A DNA stretch of 64,000 bases from Fontisphaera persica (GTDB taxonomy: Bacteria > Verrucomicrobiota > Verrucomicrobiia > Limisphaerales > Fontisphaeraceae), in the NCBI RefSeq assembly GCF_024832785.1, contig NZ_CP116615.1, positions 1,426,001 through 1,490,000 of the forward strand, in the 5' to 3' direction. Every line of letters starts with the position of its first letter. The stretch's first letter is position 1. The notes below the pieces were generated by a model. It made no database searches, was not told the DNA's origin, and saw only the letters and a program-made list of their open reading frames with translations. Made by a program: the position numbers and the translations under genes. Shown here one piece after another: positions 24,113 through 32,458 of this stretch.

Positions 24113-25841
24113 AGAAGTTGGTGACCTGCTGCTCGAAGCCGGATTATTGACCGAACGGCAACTGCAACAGGTACGCCGCCATCAAACTCGCACCGGGCGC
24201 TCTCAGCAAGCCGCCATTGTGGACCTCAACCTCGCGTCCGAGGAGGACACTTATCGAGCCCTGGCCAAATTGCTGAATCTGGACTTTGTGGACCTGGCCA
24301 AAACGGAGGTTTCCCCCCAAGCCATGGAAGCCGTCCCCCTCAAGCTGGTATTCCACCATCGCATGGTTCCCCTGGCCTTGCAGGGAGAAGTCTTGACCGT
24401 GGCGTTGAGCGAGCCATTGACCCCACTGGAACAAGGCAACCTGCGCTTGTTGCTCAACAAACGAATCCGCATGGCCATTGCCGCCCCCAGCGCCATCCAT
24501 GCCTTCCTCAAACAACGTTACGGCCTCGGCGCAGCCACCATTGAAAAATTGCGCGAAGAAAAATCAGCGGCGCCGACGAGTGAAGAAATTATTTTTGATG
24601 TTAAATCCCCCGAAACCACCCAGATGGTGGACCCCACCATTGCGGATTTTGTGGACCAAATCCTGCTGGAAGCCCTGCGCCTGCAAGCCACGGATATCCA
24701 TATCGAACCCTATGGAACTGCCATCCGCCTGCGTTACCGTATTGACGGTCTGTTGCAACCGGTACCTCTGCCCAGCGACCTGCGCCAGTTCTACTCGACC
24801 GTCGTCTCTCGATTGAAAATCATGGCCGGCCTGGATATCGCCGAGCGCCGCCTGCCGCAAGATGGCCGCATTGCCATGAAACGGGAAAAAGAAGAGTACG
24901 ACCTGCGTGTCTCAGTGATTCCCACCAAGTTTGGCGAAGCGGTCTGCCTGCGCATTCTTGGGCGCCAGGGTTTGTTTCGCGACATGACCCAGCTCGGCAT
25001 GGAGCCGGAACAAGAGGCAATGTTTGCCGAGTTGACACAGCTTTCCCAAGGCATGGTACTGATCACCGGCCCCACCGGCAGCGGCAAAACCACCACCCTC
25101 TACGCCGCTCTGGCCCATGCCAATGATGAATCCCGCAAAGTCATCACCATTGAAGACCCGGTGGAGTACCGCCTCGAGGGCGTTCAACAAATTCAGGTCC
25201 ACGACGATATTGGTCTGACTTTTTCCGCCGGCCTCCGCTCGGTGCTCCGCCACGATCCCGACGTGGTGCTCATTGGTGAAATACGCGACCAGGAAACGGC
25301 GGAAATCGCGGTGCGCGCCGCCCAAACCGGCCATCTGGTCTTTTCCACCCTCCACACCAACGACAGCGTCAGTGCGGTGACCCGCCTCATGGACATGCGG
25401 GTGGACCCTTATTTGATTGCCGGCTCCCTGGTTTGCAGCATCGCTCAACGCCTGGCCCGCCGCGTGTGCAAACATTGCGGCCAGCCGGACCCCGACATCC
25501 CGGAACGCATCCGCCAGGAGATAGCCGAAGCCCTGCGGCTGCCGCCGGGCCAGGTGCGCGCCTGGAAGGGCGCCGGCTGCGTGGAATGCAATCAACAGGG
25601 CTGCCGCGGGCGCATCGCGCTCTACGAGTTCTTTTTGGTCAACGATGAAATCGCCGATTTAATTGAGCCAGGCGTCAAGACCAATCAATTGCGGGAGGCG
25701 GCCCGGCGTCACGGCTGGGTGTCCCTCCGGGAACAGGGATGGCGCAAGGTGCAAAACGGGTTAATTCCCTTGAGCGAACAACAGCGGCTCACTTACAAGG
25801 TGGCTCCCCGTTCCTTTGGAGACGCCGCACCCGGACACTAA
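24096..25841 (+). CDS. GspE/PilB-type assembly ATPase
   Basis: Hexameric cytoplasmic motor that powers pilus or pseudopilus assembly; 581 residues. Residues 1-150 hold the GspE N-terminal (MshEN-like) region, with a GDLLLEAGLLTERQLQQV start. The core has Walker A GPTGSGKT at 325-332, the Asp box ITIEDPVEY, Walker B VVLIGEIRD, and a His box TGHLVFSTLHTND. A zinc-binding tetracysteine is complete at C458, C461, C495 and C498. It is the last gene of the coupled secretin operon. GspF/PilC, pilins and prepilin peptidase are not nearby, so the machine must draw on genes elsewhere. Its 3' end overlaps folB by 53 bases, tail to tail. Confidence 0.93.
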   Translation: MENPPKEVGDLLLEAGLLTERQLQQVRRHQTRTGRSQQAAIVDLNLASEEDTYRALAKLLNLDFVDLAKTEVSPQAMEAVPLKLVFHHRMVPLALQGEVLTVALSEPLTPLEQGNLRLLLNKRIRMAIAAPSAIHAFLKQRYGLGAATIEKLREEKSAAPTSEEIIFDVKSPETTQMVDPTIADFVDQILLEALRLQATDIHIEPYGTAIRLRYRIDGLLQPVPLPSDLRQFYSTVVSRLKIMAGLDIAERRLPQDGRIAMKREKEEYDLRVSVIPTKFGEAVCLRILGRQGLFRDMTQLGMEPEQEAMFAELTQLSQGMVLITGPTGSGKTTTLYAALAHANDESRKVITIEDPVEYRLEGVQQIQVHDDIGLTFSAGLRSVLRHDPDVVLIGEIRDQETAEIAVRAAQTGHLVFSTLHTNDSVSAVTRLMDMRVDPYLIAGSLVCSIAQRLARRVCKHCGQPDPDIPERIRQEIAEALRLPPGQVRAWKGAGCVECNQQGCRGRIALYEFFLVNDEIADLIEPGVKTNQLREAARRHGWVSLREQGWRKVQNGLIPLSEQQRLTYKVAPRSFGDAAPGH

Positions 25842-26163
25842 CCCAACGTGTTTCCGGCAGGATAAATTTTTTGACCTCAACTTCCACCGCCGCCGGTTGG
25901 AACTCGCGCAATACCACGTCGGCAATTTCCACGGCCAAGGTTTCAATCAGGCGCCAGCTTCGGCCCTCACCAAACTTCAACAGGCGCCGGGTCAAAGCAT
26001 GATAGTCCACGGTTTGCCGAAGGTCATCCGCCGCCGCCGCGGCGCTGAAGTCATGGTACAAAGTAAGACTCAGGAGGAGCCGTTGCGGGCGGGCCCGTTC
26101 CTCGGGAGGCACTCCCACACAGTAATGCACCTCCAAGTCCTCGATATGAATTTGGTCGGTCAT
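25789..26163 (-). CDS. folB: Dihydroneopterin aldolase family protein
   Basis: A 124-residue protein of the FolB/FolX T-fold family, which forms 6-hydroxymethyl-dihydropterin in folate synthesis. It opens with the family strand QIHIEDLEVHYCVGVPPEERARPQRL. It also holds a VDYHALTRRLL segment and SWRLIETLAVEIADVVL, whose Glu is the pterin-anchoring residue. The Tyr of the VDYHAL motif is present. The start is ATG 26163, which overlaps the stop of the HAD-Nudix gene upstream as ATGA. The last 53 bases are antisense to the end of the GspE gene. Because FolB, FolX and QueD-like T-folds are close, epimerase activity is an alternative. Confidence 0.88.
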   Translation of the reverse strand: MTDQIHIEDLEVHYCVGVPPEERARPQRLLLSLTLYHDFSAAAAADDLRQTVDYHALTRRLLKFGEGRSWRLIETLAVEIADVVLREFQPAAVEVEVKKFILPETRWVSVRVRRLQRNGEPPCK

Positions 26164-27251
26164 GTTTGGTTCCGCCGGGCGCCGCTCCGCACCGCTTCCA
26201 ACAATACACGGGTGGGCGTGTTCAACGGCAATTGCAAAGCCTCTTCCATCGTGCACCAGCGGAACTCCTGCGCTTCGTCATTGAGCTGCACCACCCCCGC
26301 GGGACACGCCTCGCACGTGTAATTCAACAACAGGAAATGGGCCGGCCGGTAAAACTCCGGCGATTGGATGCAATCCTGCACCATTTGAAATTGAATACGG
26401 TCAATTTCCAAGCCGGTTTCCTCTTTGATTTCCCGGCGCAAGGCCGCTTCGGCCGTTTCCCCGCCTTTAATCTTGCCCCCGGGAATGCCCCACAAGTTGG
26501 ACCACTTATGCGTGCGCAACATAAGAACCCGGCGGTGGCCGGGATGAAAAATGAGCGCTCCCACGGTTGCCACCGGCATGACTACCCCCGCCGCCGCCAG
26601 GTGTTTGTCCAGACATAACTGGCATTGTTCAAGAATCTGGCGCAACTCGCCCAGATGCTCCACGATTAAATCCGGTTCGGCGGCCCGCAACTGGTTGAGG
26701 GTGTTATACCCCGTCAACACCGCACAGGACCATACCCCACCATGCCGGGCCGTTTCAATGTCGTGCTCCATATCCCCGATGAAAAGGGTCTGGCGCGGCG
26801 CCAGTTGATGGGTGGCCAGGATTTCATGGATTTTCTTACGCTTGTCATACACCTGCACGTAAGGATGCTCCAGCAGTTCCCCAAAACCCGTGGCGTTGGC
26901 CTGGATTTCATAATAACTGGGATGGACACTGCTAAGCACAAAAGTGCGCAGCCCCCTGGCCCGGCAAAACTCCAGAAAGCCGCGCGCGTGAGGCAGTTCG
27001 GTCACCAGATGGGCCACCTCTTGGAAATGCCCGTGGAACCATTGTTCCAGTTGTTCCATGGGTAGGCTGGGAGTGTATCGGTCGTAAAACTTTTTGAAGG
27101 GCAGGCAGAACTCTGCCCGGAACTGCTCCAGGGTCAACTCCGGCAGCCCCGCCTGCCGGAACACGTAATTGGTGGCCTGCCATGCCGCGGGCAAATCGTC
27201 CACCAGCGTCCCAGACCAGTCAAAAATGACGTTGTGAATCCGCTCGTCCAT
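26160..27251 (-). CDS. HAD-like phosphatase fused to a Nudix hydrolase
   Basis: Two enzymes in one 363-residue chain. Residues 1-205 are a phosphoglycolate-phosphatase-like HAD domain. Motif I is FDWSGT with D11 (Trp-Ser in place of the common Gly/Asp), motif II is LSS near 107, a Lys-rich motif III is at 138-140, and motif IV is GDMEHD at 159-164. Residues 222-355 are a Nudix domain with a perfect box from G259 to L281 (E265, R273, E274, E277, E278). Nudix enzymes cleave nucleoside-diphosphate-linked compounds, and the HAD half could then remove a phosphate. Dihydroneopterin triphosphate breakdown would suit the overlapping folB gene, but this is inference. Confidence 0.9.
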   Translation of the reverse strand: MDERIHNVIFDWSGTLVDDLPAAWQATNYVFRQAGLPELTLEQFRAEFCLPFKKFYDRYTPSLPMEQLEQWFHGHFQEVAHLVTELPHARGFLEFCRARGLRTFVLSSVHPSYYEIQANATGFGELLEHPYVQVYDKRKKIHEILATHQLAPRQTLFIGDMEHDIETARHGGVWSCAVLTGYNTLNQLRAAEPDLIVEHLGELRQILEQCQLCLDKHLAAAGVVMPVATVGALIFHPGHRRVLMLRTHKWSNLWGIPGGKIKGGETAEAALRREIKEETGLEIDRIQFQMVQDCIQSPEFYRPAHFLLLNYTCEACPAGVVQLNDEAQEFRWCTMEEALQLPLNTPTRVLLEAVRSGARRNQT

Positions 27252-27254
27252 GCC

Positions 27255-28079
27255 TCACCATAGACCACGCAAGACCCTTTGCAACTCCCGGCCCAGGCGT
27301 CCATTTTCACCCAGCATCTTATAACGCTGCTCGCCCGGTTGCGGCCGAAACTCAAACCGCCCGCCCGCACATTCAATCAACAAGCCCCCGGCGGCGATGT
27401 CCCACAACCTGACCCCTTGCTCGAGGTACAAGTCCATGCGCCCGCTCGCCACGTACGCGAGGGACAATGCCGCCGCGCCCATGATGCGCACCTTGCGCAC
27501 TCGATGCGAAAGCCGGTTGAGCACAGCCAGTGTCTGGCGTATCACTGCGGGGCTTTTGGAAAACCCCGAGGCCACCACGGCCTCGGCCAGGCGGGCACAG
27601 TTGCTGACTCTTATCACCCTGCCATTCAAGCGAGCCGGCCGCCCTCGTTGGGCTGACCAAAGCTCCTGGACAAAGGGATCGTACACCACTCCGGCCACCG
27701 TCAGATAACCATCTGGATAAACGCCGGATAGCACCGTTGAATCCCCCGTATGAAGCTGCAGGGCAATCGAAACACAGGCATGGGGAATGCCGTGCGCAAA
27801 ATTGACGGTGCCATCAATCGGGTCCACCACCCAGCGTTGCGCGGCATGGTCACCGCCGGCGTTTCCTTCCTCGCCCAGTACCGGCACGCCTGGAAAAGCC
27901 CGCTGCAAATGCCGCACAATCATGCGCTGACATGCTTCATCCAGCGCCAATTTGATATCATGGGCATGAGTTTCTTTAACCACTTTGGTCCGTCCCAATT
28001 CCCGGCGCATCCGCTCGCCCGCCGCCAGAGCGGCTGCCTCGGCGACTTGTAATGCCCGCTTAATTTCTGATGGAGTCAT
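27255..28079 (-). CDS. Inositol monophosphatase family protein
   Basis: A Mg2+-dependent phosphomonoesterase of 274 residues (IMPase/SuhB/CysQ superfamily). Metal ligands are seen in LGEEGNAG (E70, E71), DPIDGT (86-91, D86 and D89) and the late WDIAAG motif. An N-terminal THAHDIKLALDEAC segment supplies the usual Lys/Asp pair. The ATG at 28079 is chosen over a 31-residue extension to 28172 that shows no family features. Three bases separate its stop from the start of the HAD-Nudix gene, so the run IMPase, HAD-Nudix, folB is probably one operon. The substrate (inositol phosphate, PAP or another sugar phosphate) cannot be decided. Confidence 0.9.
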   Translation of the reverse strand: MTPSEIKRALQVAEAAALAAGERMRRELGRTKVVKETHAHDIKLALDEACQRMIVRHLQRAFPGVPVLGEEGNAGGDHAAQRWVVDPIDGTVNFAHGIPHACVSIALQLHTGDSTVLSGVYPDGYLTVAGVVYDPFVQELWSAQRGRPARLNGRVIRVSNCARLAEAVVASGFSKSPAVIRQTLAVLNRLSHRVRKVRIMGAAALSLAYVASGRMDLYLEQGVRLWDIAAGGLLIECAGGRFEFRPQPGEQRYKMLGENGRLGRELQRVLRGLW

Positions 28080-28294
28080 AATCCAGATGGAGCCTTCAAC
28101 CGGTATTTTTCTGCTCTGCGGCCTCCGGCCCCTGATGCGCAGGCATTTTGCCCCCTTCGTTGAAGTGAGCAAGAGTTCTTTCTCTTTCAGGTAATTCGTT
28201 TATGCCGGATTCTTCTCTGGGCACGCGGTGAGTCCTCGGGAGCGCCAAATGCTATTGACGTTGCCAGTCACTTTATTTCACCATTTTTCTACAC

Positions 28295-29368
28295 ATGGCC
28301 GTGTTGCCACAACGGTTATTGCTGACGGACCAAACCACCGCTCTCCTGCGGGATTTGGCGCTCAAAGGTCATTGGGGCAACAGCCTGCCCAGCGAAGCCG
28401 ATTTGTGCCGCGAATTCCAAATCAGCCGCGTCACCCTCCGGCGTGCGCTCCTCCAACTGGCGCGGGAAGGCATCATTGTGATGGGGGGCCGGGGACGGCA
28501 TCATCGCATCATCAGCCCTGCTGCCGAAATCGGCCCACCACAAGGGCACACGGTGCGAATGCTCAGTCCTTACCCGCGGCACCGGGTCAATACCACCGCC
28601 CAACTGGTTCAAAATGCCCTTTTAGAGCGGTTGGCCAAAGAGGGCTACTTGATGCAACTGGAAGTGCATCCCGGGCTTTATCAGCGTTTTTCGGAGCGTG
28701 AAATGAAAAAGCTGCTGGCCTTGCCGGACACTGCCGGCTGGCTGCTTTATCTTTCCTCGCGCGAGCAACAAGAATTTCTGGCTCATGCCGGGGTTCCCTG
28801 CGTGGTGCTCGGCACGGTGCACCCTGGCGTGGCCCTGGCCAACGTGGAATTTGACGTCCGCTCCAGTTGCCGCCACGCCGCCGGCTTATTTCTGGCAAGG
28901 GGCCGCACGGAAATGATTTTTTTAACCCCGGAACCCATGACCGCGGGAGACAAGGCCAGCGCTGCAGGCTTCACGGAAGGCGCGGCTCATGGCCGTCCGC
29001 CAGGCAATGCCCGGCTGGTGACTTACGATACCACCGTCCCTGATTTGTGCCGGGTTTTGCGTCAAGAAATGGAGCGCCATCCCGCTCCCAATGCGATACT
29101 AGTCGGTTGGCCTGAGCATACCTTTGCCGTGCTGGGGTTCTTGCACAAACTGGGGCGCCGCGTCCCGGAGGAGGTGGCCGTGATTAGCCGGGTGGATGAC
29201 CAATACCTCGCTTACAGCGTCCCCTCGGTGGCCCGCTATAAAGTGGATGGAGAGCGCATGGGCCGCCGCGCCGCGGAATTGCTGCTGGACCAAATTCATC
29301 ACGGCCCGGGGAAAATTCGCTCCATCCGGCTATTACCGGAATTTGTGCCGGGTGAGACTTTGGGATAG
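28295..29368 (+). CDS. GntR-type transcription factor with LacI-like ligand domain
   Basis: A 357-residue regulator. Residues 12-72 form a GntR winged helix, with the LPSEADLCREFQISRVTLRRAL pattern across helices 2 and 3 and a wing at GIIVMGGRGRHH. Residues 85-350 resemble the periplasmic-binding-protein domain of LacI family regulators, including VPEEVAVISRVDD and a SVARYKVDGERMGRRAAELL end. The combination is that of AraR-like sugar-responsive repressors. These are very common in Verrucomicrobia beside glycan genes. No adjacent operon is clearly its target. The nearest candidates are the secreted DUF4380-like and Gfo/Idh/MocA proteins a few kilobases on. It is divergent from the IMPase operon across a 215-base gap with no clear operator. 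Confidence 0.88.
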   Translation: MAVLPQRLLLTDQTTALLRDLALKGHWGNSLPSEADLCREFQISRVTLRRALLQLAREGIIVMGGRGRHHRIISPAAEIGPPQGHTVRMLSPYPRHRVNTTAQLVQNALLERLAKEGYLMQLEVHPGLYQRFSEREMKKLLALPDTAGWLLYLSSREQQEFLAHAGVPCVVLGTVHPGVALANVEFDVRSSCRHAAGLFLARGRTEMIFLTPEPMTAGDKASAAGFTEGAAHGRPPGNARLVTYDTTVPDLCRVLRQEMERHPAPNAILVGWPEHTFAVLGFLHKLGRRVPEEVAVISRVDDQYLAYSVPSVARYKVDGERMGRRAAELLLDQIHHGPGKIRSIRLLPEFVPGETLG

Positions 29369-29374
29369 GGCAGT

Positions 29375-31351
29375 TCACTGCCCGCTAGTTGCCGGAAATG
29401 AGTCCGGCGCATTGCCCTCGGCCTCCATGGCGTGCAGGCGCATGGCCTCGGTCTCCCATTCCGTATGCAGGGCCGGCAGCCGCGCGACTAATTCCTGTAA
29501 TTCCCTATTGATGGCCACGGTGCGTGAGCTGTCCGCGTAGGTGGCGGGGTCTTCCAAGGCCCGCGTCAATTCCGCCTGGCGCTGCTCCAGCGCGACGATT
29601 TGTTCTTCCAATGCCTGCACGCGTTGCCGTTGCTCACGCAAGGCGCGATGCCGGGCATTTCGCTGCTCCGCCGCCAGACGGCGTTGTTCGCGTTTCCATT
29701 GGGCAACACTTGAACCTGCCGCGGCGGATGCCAATTTACCCGCCGGCGCGGATGCCGCCTCGGCCGCGGCCTTTTGCTCGGCCCATTTTTCGAGATAGTA
29801 ATCATAGCCCCCGGCATAATGGAACAGACGGCCGTGTTCCACCCGCACTACCTGCTGCGCCAGCGAACGGATGAAGTAAACATCGTGGCTGATGAAAATG
29901 AGCGTTCCTTCAAATTGATCCAATGCCGCCAGCAAGGCGTCGGTGCTGGCCATGTCCAGGTGGGTGGTCGGCTCGTCCATGAGCAGCAGATTGGGCGGGT
30001 CCAGCAACAGCTTGACCAGCGCCAGACGGCTTTTCTCACCGCCGCTTAAAACTCGCACCGGTTTGAAAACATCATCACCGGAAAACCGAAACCCTCCCAG
30101 CACCGTCCTGACGTACTGTTCTGTGACCCGCTGTGGCGTGTCCAGAGCTTCTTCCAACACCGTCCGCTCAGGCCGCAACATTTCAGTGCGATACTGGGAA
30201 TAGTACCCCACCCGGACGCGGTACCCGACAATCCTTTCGCCGCGCTGCACGGGAAGCACGCCCGCAAGCAGTTTTAACAGGGTGGATTTGCCTGCACCAT
30301 TCGGGCCCACCAAAACGATGCGCTGCCCGCGTTCCGCCAGAAAATCCAAATGCTCATAGACCACTTGTTCGCCGTAGGCGTGGCGAACGCCCTTCAATTC
30401 AATAACCCGCTGGCCGCTGCGTTCCGGCTGCGGGAATTGGAAATCCATGTCTGGATCATCCGCCAGCGGCGCCACGATCTTGTCCATGCGCTCAATTTGT
30501 TTGAGCTTGCTTTGAGCCTGGCTGGCTTTGGTGTTCTTGGCGCGAAATCGCTCCACAAAGGCCATCAGGCGCGCAATTTCACGTTGCTGATTCTTGTAAG
30601 CGGCCCAGAGCTGCTCCTCGGCAGCCTGGCGTTGCTCCAGATAAGCATCGTAGTTGCCGGTGTAACGAATTAACCGCTCCTGCCTGATTTCCACGATGGC
30701 GCCAGCCAACTGATTCAAAAACTCCCGGTCATGGGAGGTCATCAGAATGGCGCCAGGAAAGGTTTTCAGGTATTCTTGAAACCACAACAAGGACTCCAAA
30801 TCCAAGTGATTGGTCGGCTCGTCCAAGAGCAGCAAATCCGGCTCCATGACCAGCAGGCGCGCCAGGTGCGCCCGCATAATCCATCCCCCGCTCAGTTCCC
30901 GCAAGGGGCGCTCGAAGTCCCGTTCGCGAAAACTCAACCCCAGAAGAATTTTGCGCGCCTTGACTTCGACACGATGCCCTCCCAGCTCTTCAAAACGCGC
31001 ATGCCAGTCATCCTCAGCCTCCAACCCGGGGGAGGACGTTTCGTTTTCGACCTTGAGACGTCTTCGCAACTCGGCGTACTCCGGCGAAACTGCCGTGGCC
31101 AGTTCCAGGACGGTTTCATAATCTGCTGGCGCATTCTCCTGCGGCAAATAACCTATCCGCAAGCCTCGCTGACAGGTGATTTCACCTGCATCGGCGCTTT
31201 CCTCGCCCAATAAAATCCGAAACAAGGTGGTTTTGCCGGCGCCATTGGGGCCTACCAACCCCACCCGGTCACCAGCATTCAAACAAAGCGTGACATCGCG
31301 GAACAGCGTCCGCCCGCCGTAAGTTTTGGTGATGCCTGACAGCGTCAACAT
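29375..31351 (-). CDS. ABC-F family ATPase (Uup/YheS-like)
   Basis: Soluble duplicated ABC protein without membrane helices; ABC-F proteins bind the ribosomal E site and aid translation or resist antibiotics. The ATG near 31351 gives 658 residues; the frame stays open to a GTG at 31534, but that part lacks family features. Domain 1 has Walker A GPNGAGKT at 34-41 and the signature LSGGW. The inter-domain linker is a long charged helix pair with RFRAKNTKASQAQSKLKQIERM (about 255-280). Domain 2 has GPNGAGKS, LSGGEKSRLAL and LLLMDEPTTHLD. A C-terminal coiled coil of about 100 residues, as in Uup and YheS, closes the protein. The subgroup is not certain. Confidence 0.92.
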   Translation of the reverse strand: MLTLSGITKTYGGRTLFRDVTLCLNAGDRVGLVGPNGAGKTTLFRILLGEESADAGEITCQRGLRIGYLPQENAPADYETVLELATAVSPEYAELRRRLKVENETSSPGLEAEDDWHARFEELGGHRVEVKARKILLGLSFRERDFERPLRELSGGWIMRAHLARLLVMEPDLLLLDEPTNHLDLESLLWFQEYLKTFPGAILMTSHDREFLNQLAGAIVEIRQERLIRYTGNYDAYLEQRQAAEEQLWAAYKNQQREIARLMAFVERFRAKNTKASQAQSKLKQIERMDKIVAPLADDPDMDFQFPQPERSGQRVIELKGVRHAYGEQVVYEHLDFLAERGQRIVLVGPNGAGKSTLLKLLAGVLPVQRGERIVGYRVRVGYYSQYRTEMLRPERTVLEEALDTPQRVTEQYVRTVLGGFRFSGDDVFKPVRVLSGGEKSRLALVKLLLDPPNLLLMDEPTTHLDMASTDALLAALDQFEGTLIFISHDVYFIRSLAQQVVRVEHGRLFHYAGGYDYYLEKWAEQKAAAEAASAPAGKLASAAAGSSVAQWKREQRRLAAEQRNARHRALREQRQRVQALEEQIVALEQRQAELTRALEDPATYADSSRTVAINRELQELVARLPALHTEWETEAMRLHAMEAEGNAPDSFPATSGQ

Positions 31352-31473
31352 CCGGGCGGCGATGATGCGAAAGCCCGGCTCAACTTGCAATGCCACAGCC
31401 GGAGCCAGGCCACAATTCGTCTTTGCCCAGCGGGGCAGCAAGGGATAAGCTGCGCCTTGAACAACTGCACTGC

Positions 31474-32457
31474 ATGAAAACATGGTTTTCCTTTCAGCAT
31501 CTGGCGTGGGGATTGCTCGTTGGCTGCCTGCCACTTCTCAGCGCCCACGCTGCCACGGCCCATATCACTCCCATTTCTTACCACGGTTATACCCATGCCT
31601 GGCGTTTGGATAATGGCCTCATTGAGGCGGTCATTGTGCCGGAAATTGGGCGGCTTATGCATCTCAGTCTCAAAGGCGGCAGCAATGTGCTCTGGGTTAA
31701 TGACAAACTCATGGGCATGCGGCTGGATGGAAAACAAAATGCCTGGATCAACCTCGGCGGTGACAAATCATGGCCCTCGCCGGAAGCCGAGTGGGGGCGA
31801 TATACTGGCGACAAAACTTGGTTTCCCCCGCGAGCTTTTGATGGCCTGCCCGCCCTGGCGTATGCCACCAACCAAACAGTGGTCATGGTCAGTCCAGTGG
31901 ATGCTCACTACGGCATCCGGGTCATCCGCGAATTTGCAATGGCCGCGCACGGGCCGGTGTTGACCGTGCGCACCCGTTACGAAAGGTTGAGCGGGGAACC
32001 TTCGCGCGTGGGTATTTGGATTATTACCCAGTTGCGGGATCCTGAAGCAGTATTGATCCCTCTTCCGGGTGCTACCAGTGCAGCCCAAAGTTGTGTGGCG
32101 CTGTCCCGCACCCTCCCCCCTTCGCTTACCTTGGCGACCAACGGCTGGCTGGCGTTAAAGCGTGATCCGCGGGATGCCTACAAAATCGGGACGCCCGCCA
32201 GCACGTTAATCTGGGTGGGAAAAGAAGCTGTCGTGCGCATTGATTCGCCGCGCTTGGACGGCGCAGATTATCCTGACCGCAACAGCAGCGCCGAAGTGTA
32301 CACCAACGGCGGGGAATTGGAGTACGTCGAGCTTGAAATGCTGGGACCGTTACACCGGCTGGCCCCCGGCCAATCCATCTCCCAAACCAATACCTACACC
32401 CTGCACCCGCGCCATGGCCGCCCCGCCCTGCAAGCCGCCATGGAGGCCATGCGCTGA
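31474..32457 (+). CDS. Secreted DUF4380-like protein (galactose-mutarotase fold)
   Basis: A 327-residue exported protein with a signal peptide ending near SAHA (about residue 25); ATG 31474 is used because the longer frame would bury the signal. The mature part starts with a pattern of the type tyrosine, aromatic strand, LDNGLIEAVIVPEIGRLMHLSLKGG. This is the opening of aldose-1-epimerase-like beta-sandwich domains and of DUF4380 proteins. Later a WPSPEAEWG patch and several beta strands continue the fold. No catalytic role is demonstrated; a sugar-binding or lyase-accessory role is plausible. It is divergent from the ABC-F gene and convergent with the Gfo/Idh/MocA gene, one base separating the ends. 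Confidence 0.65.
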   Translation: MKTWFSFQHLAWGLLVGCLPLLSAHAATAHITPISYHGYTHAWRLDNGLIEAVIVPEIGRLMHLSLKGGSNVLWVNDKLMGMRLDGKQNAWINLGGDKSWPSPEAEWGRYTGDKTWFPPRAFDGLPALAYATNQTVVMVSPVDAHYGIRVIREFAMAAHGPVLTVRTRYERLSGEPSRVGIWIITQLRDPEAVLIPLPGATSAAQSCVALSRTLPPSLTLATNGWLALKRDPRDAYKIGTPASTLIWVGKEAVVRIDSPRLDGADYPDRNSSAEVYTNGGELEYVELEMLGPLHRLAPGQSISQTNTYTLHPRHGRPALQAAMEAMR

Positions 32458-32458
32458 T

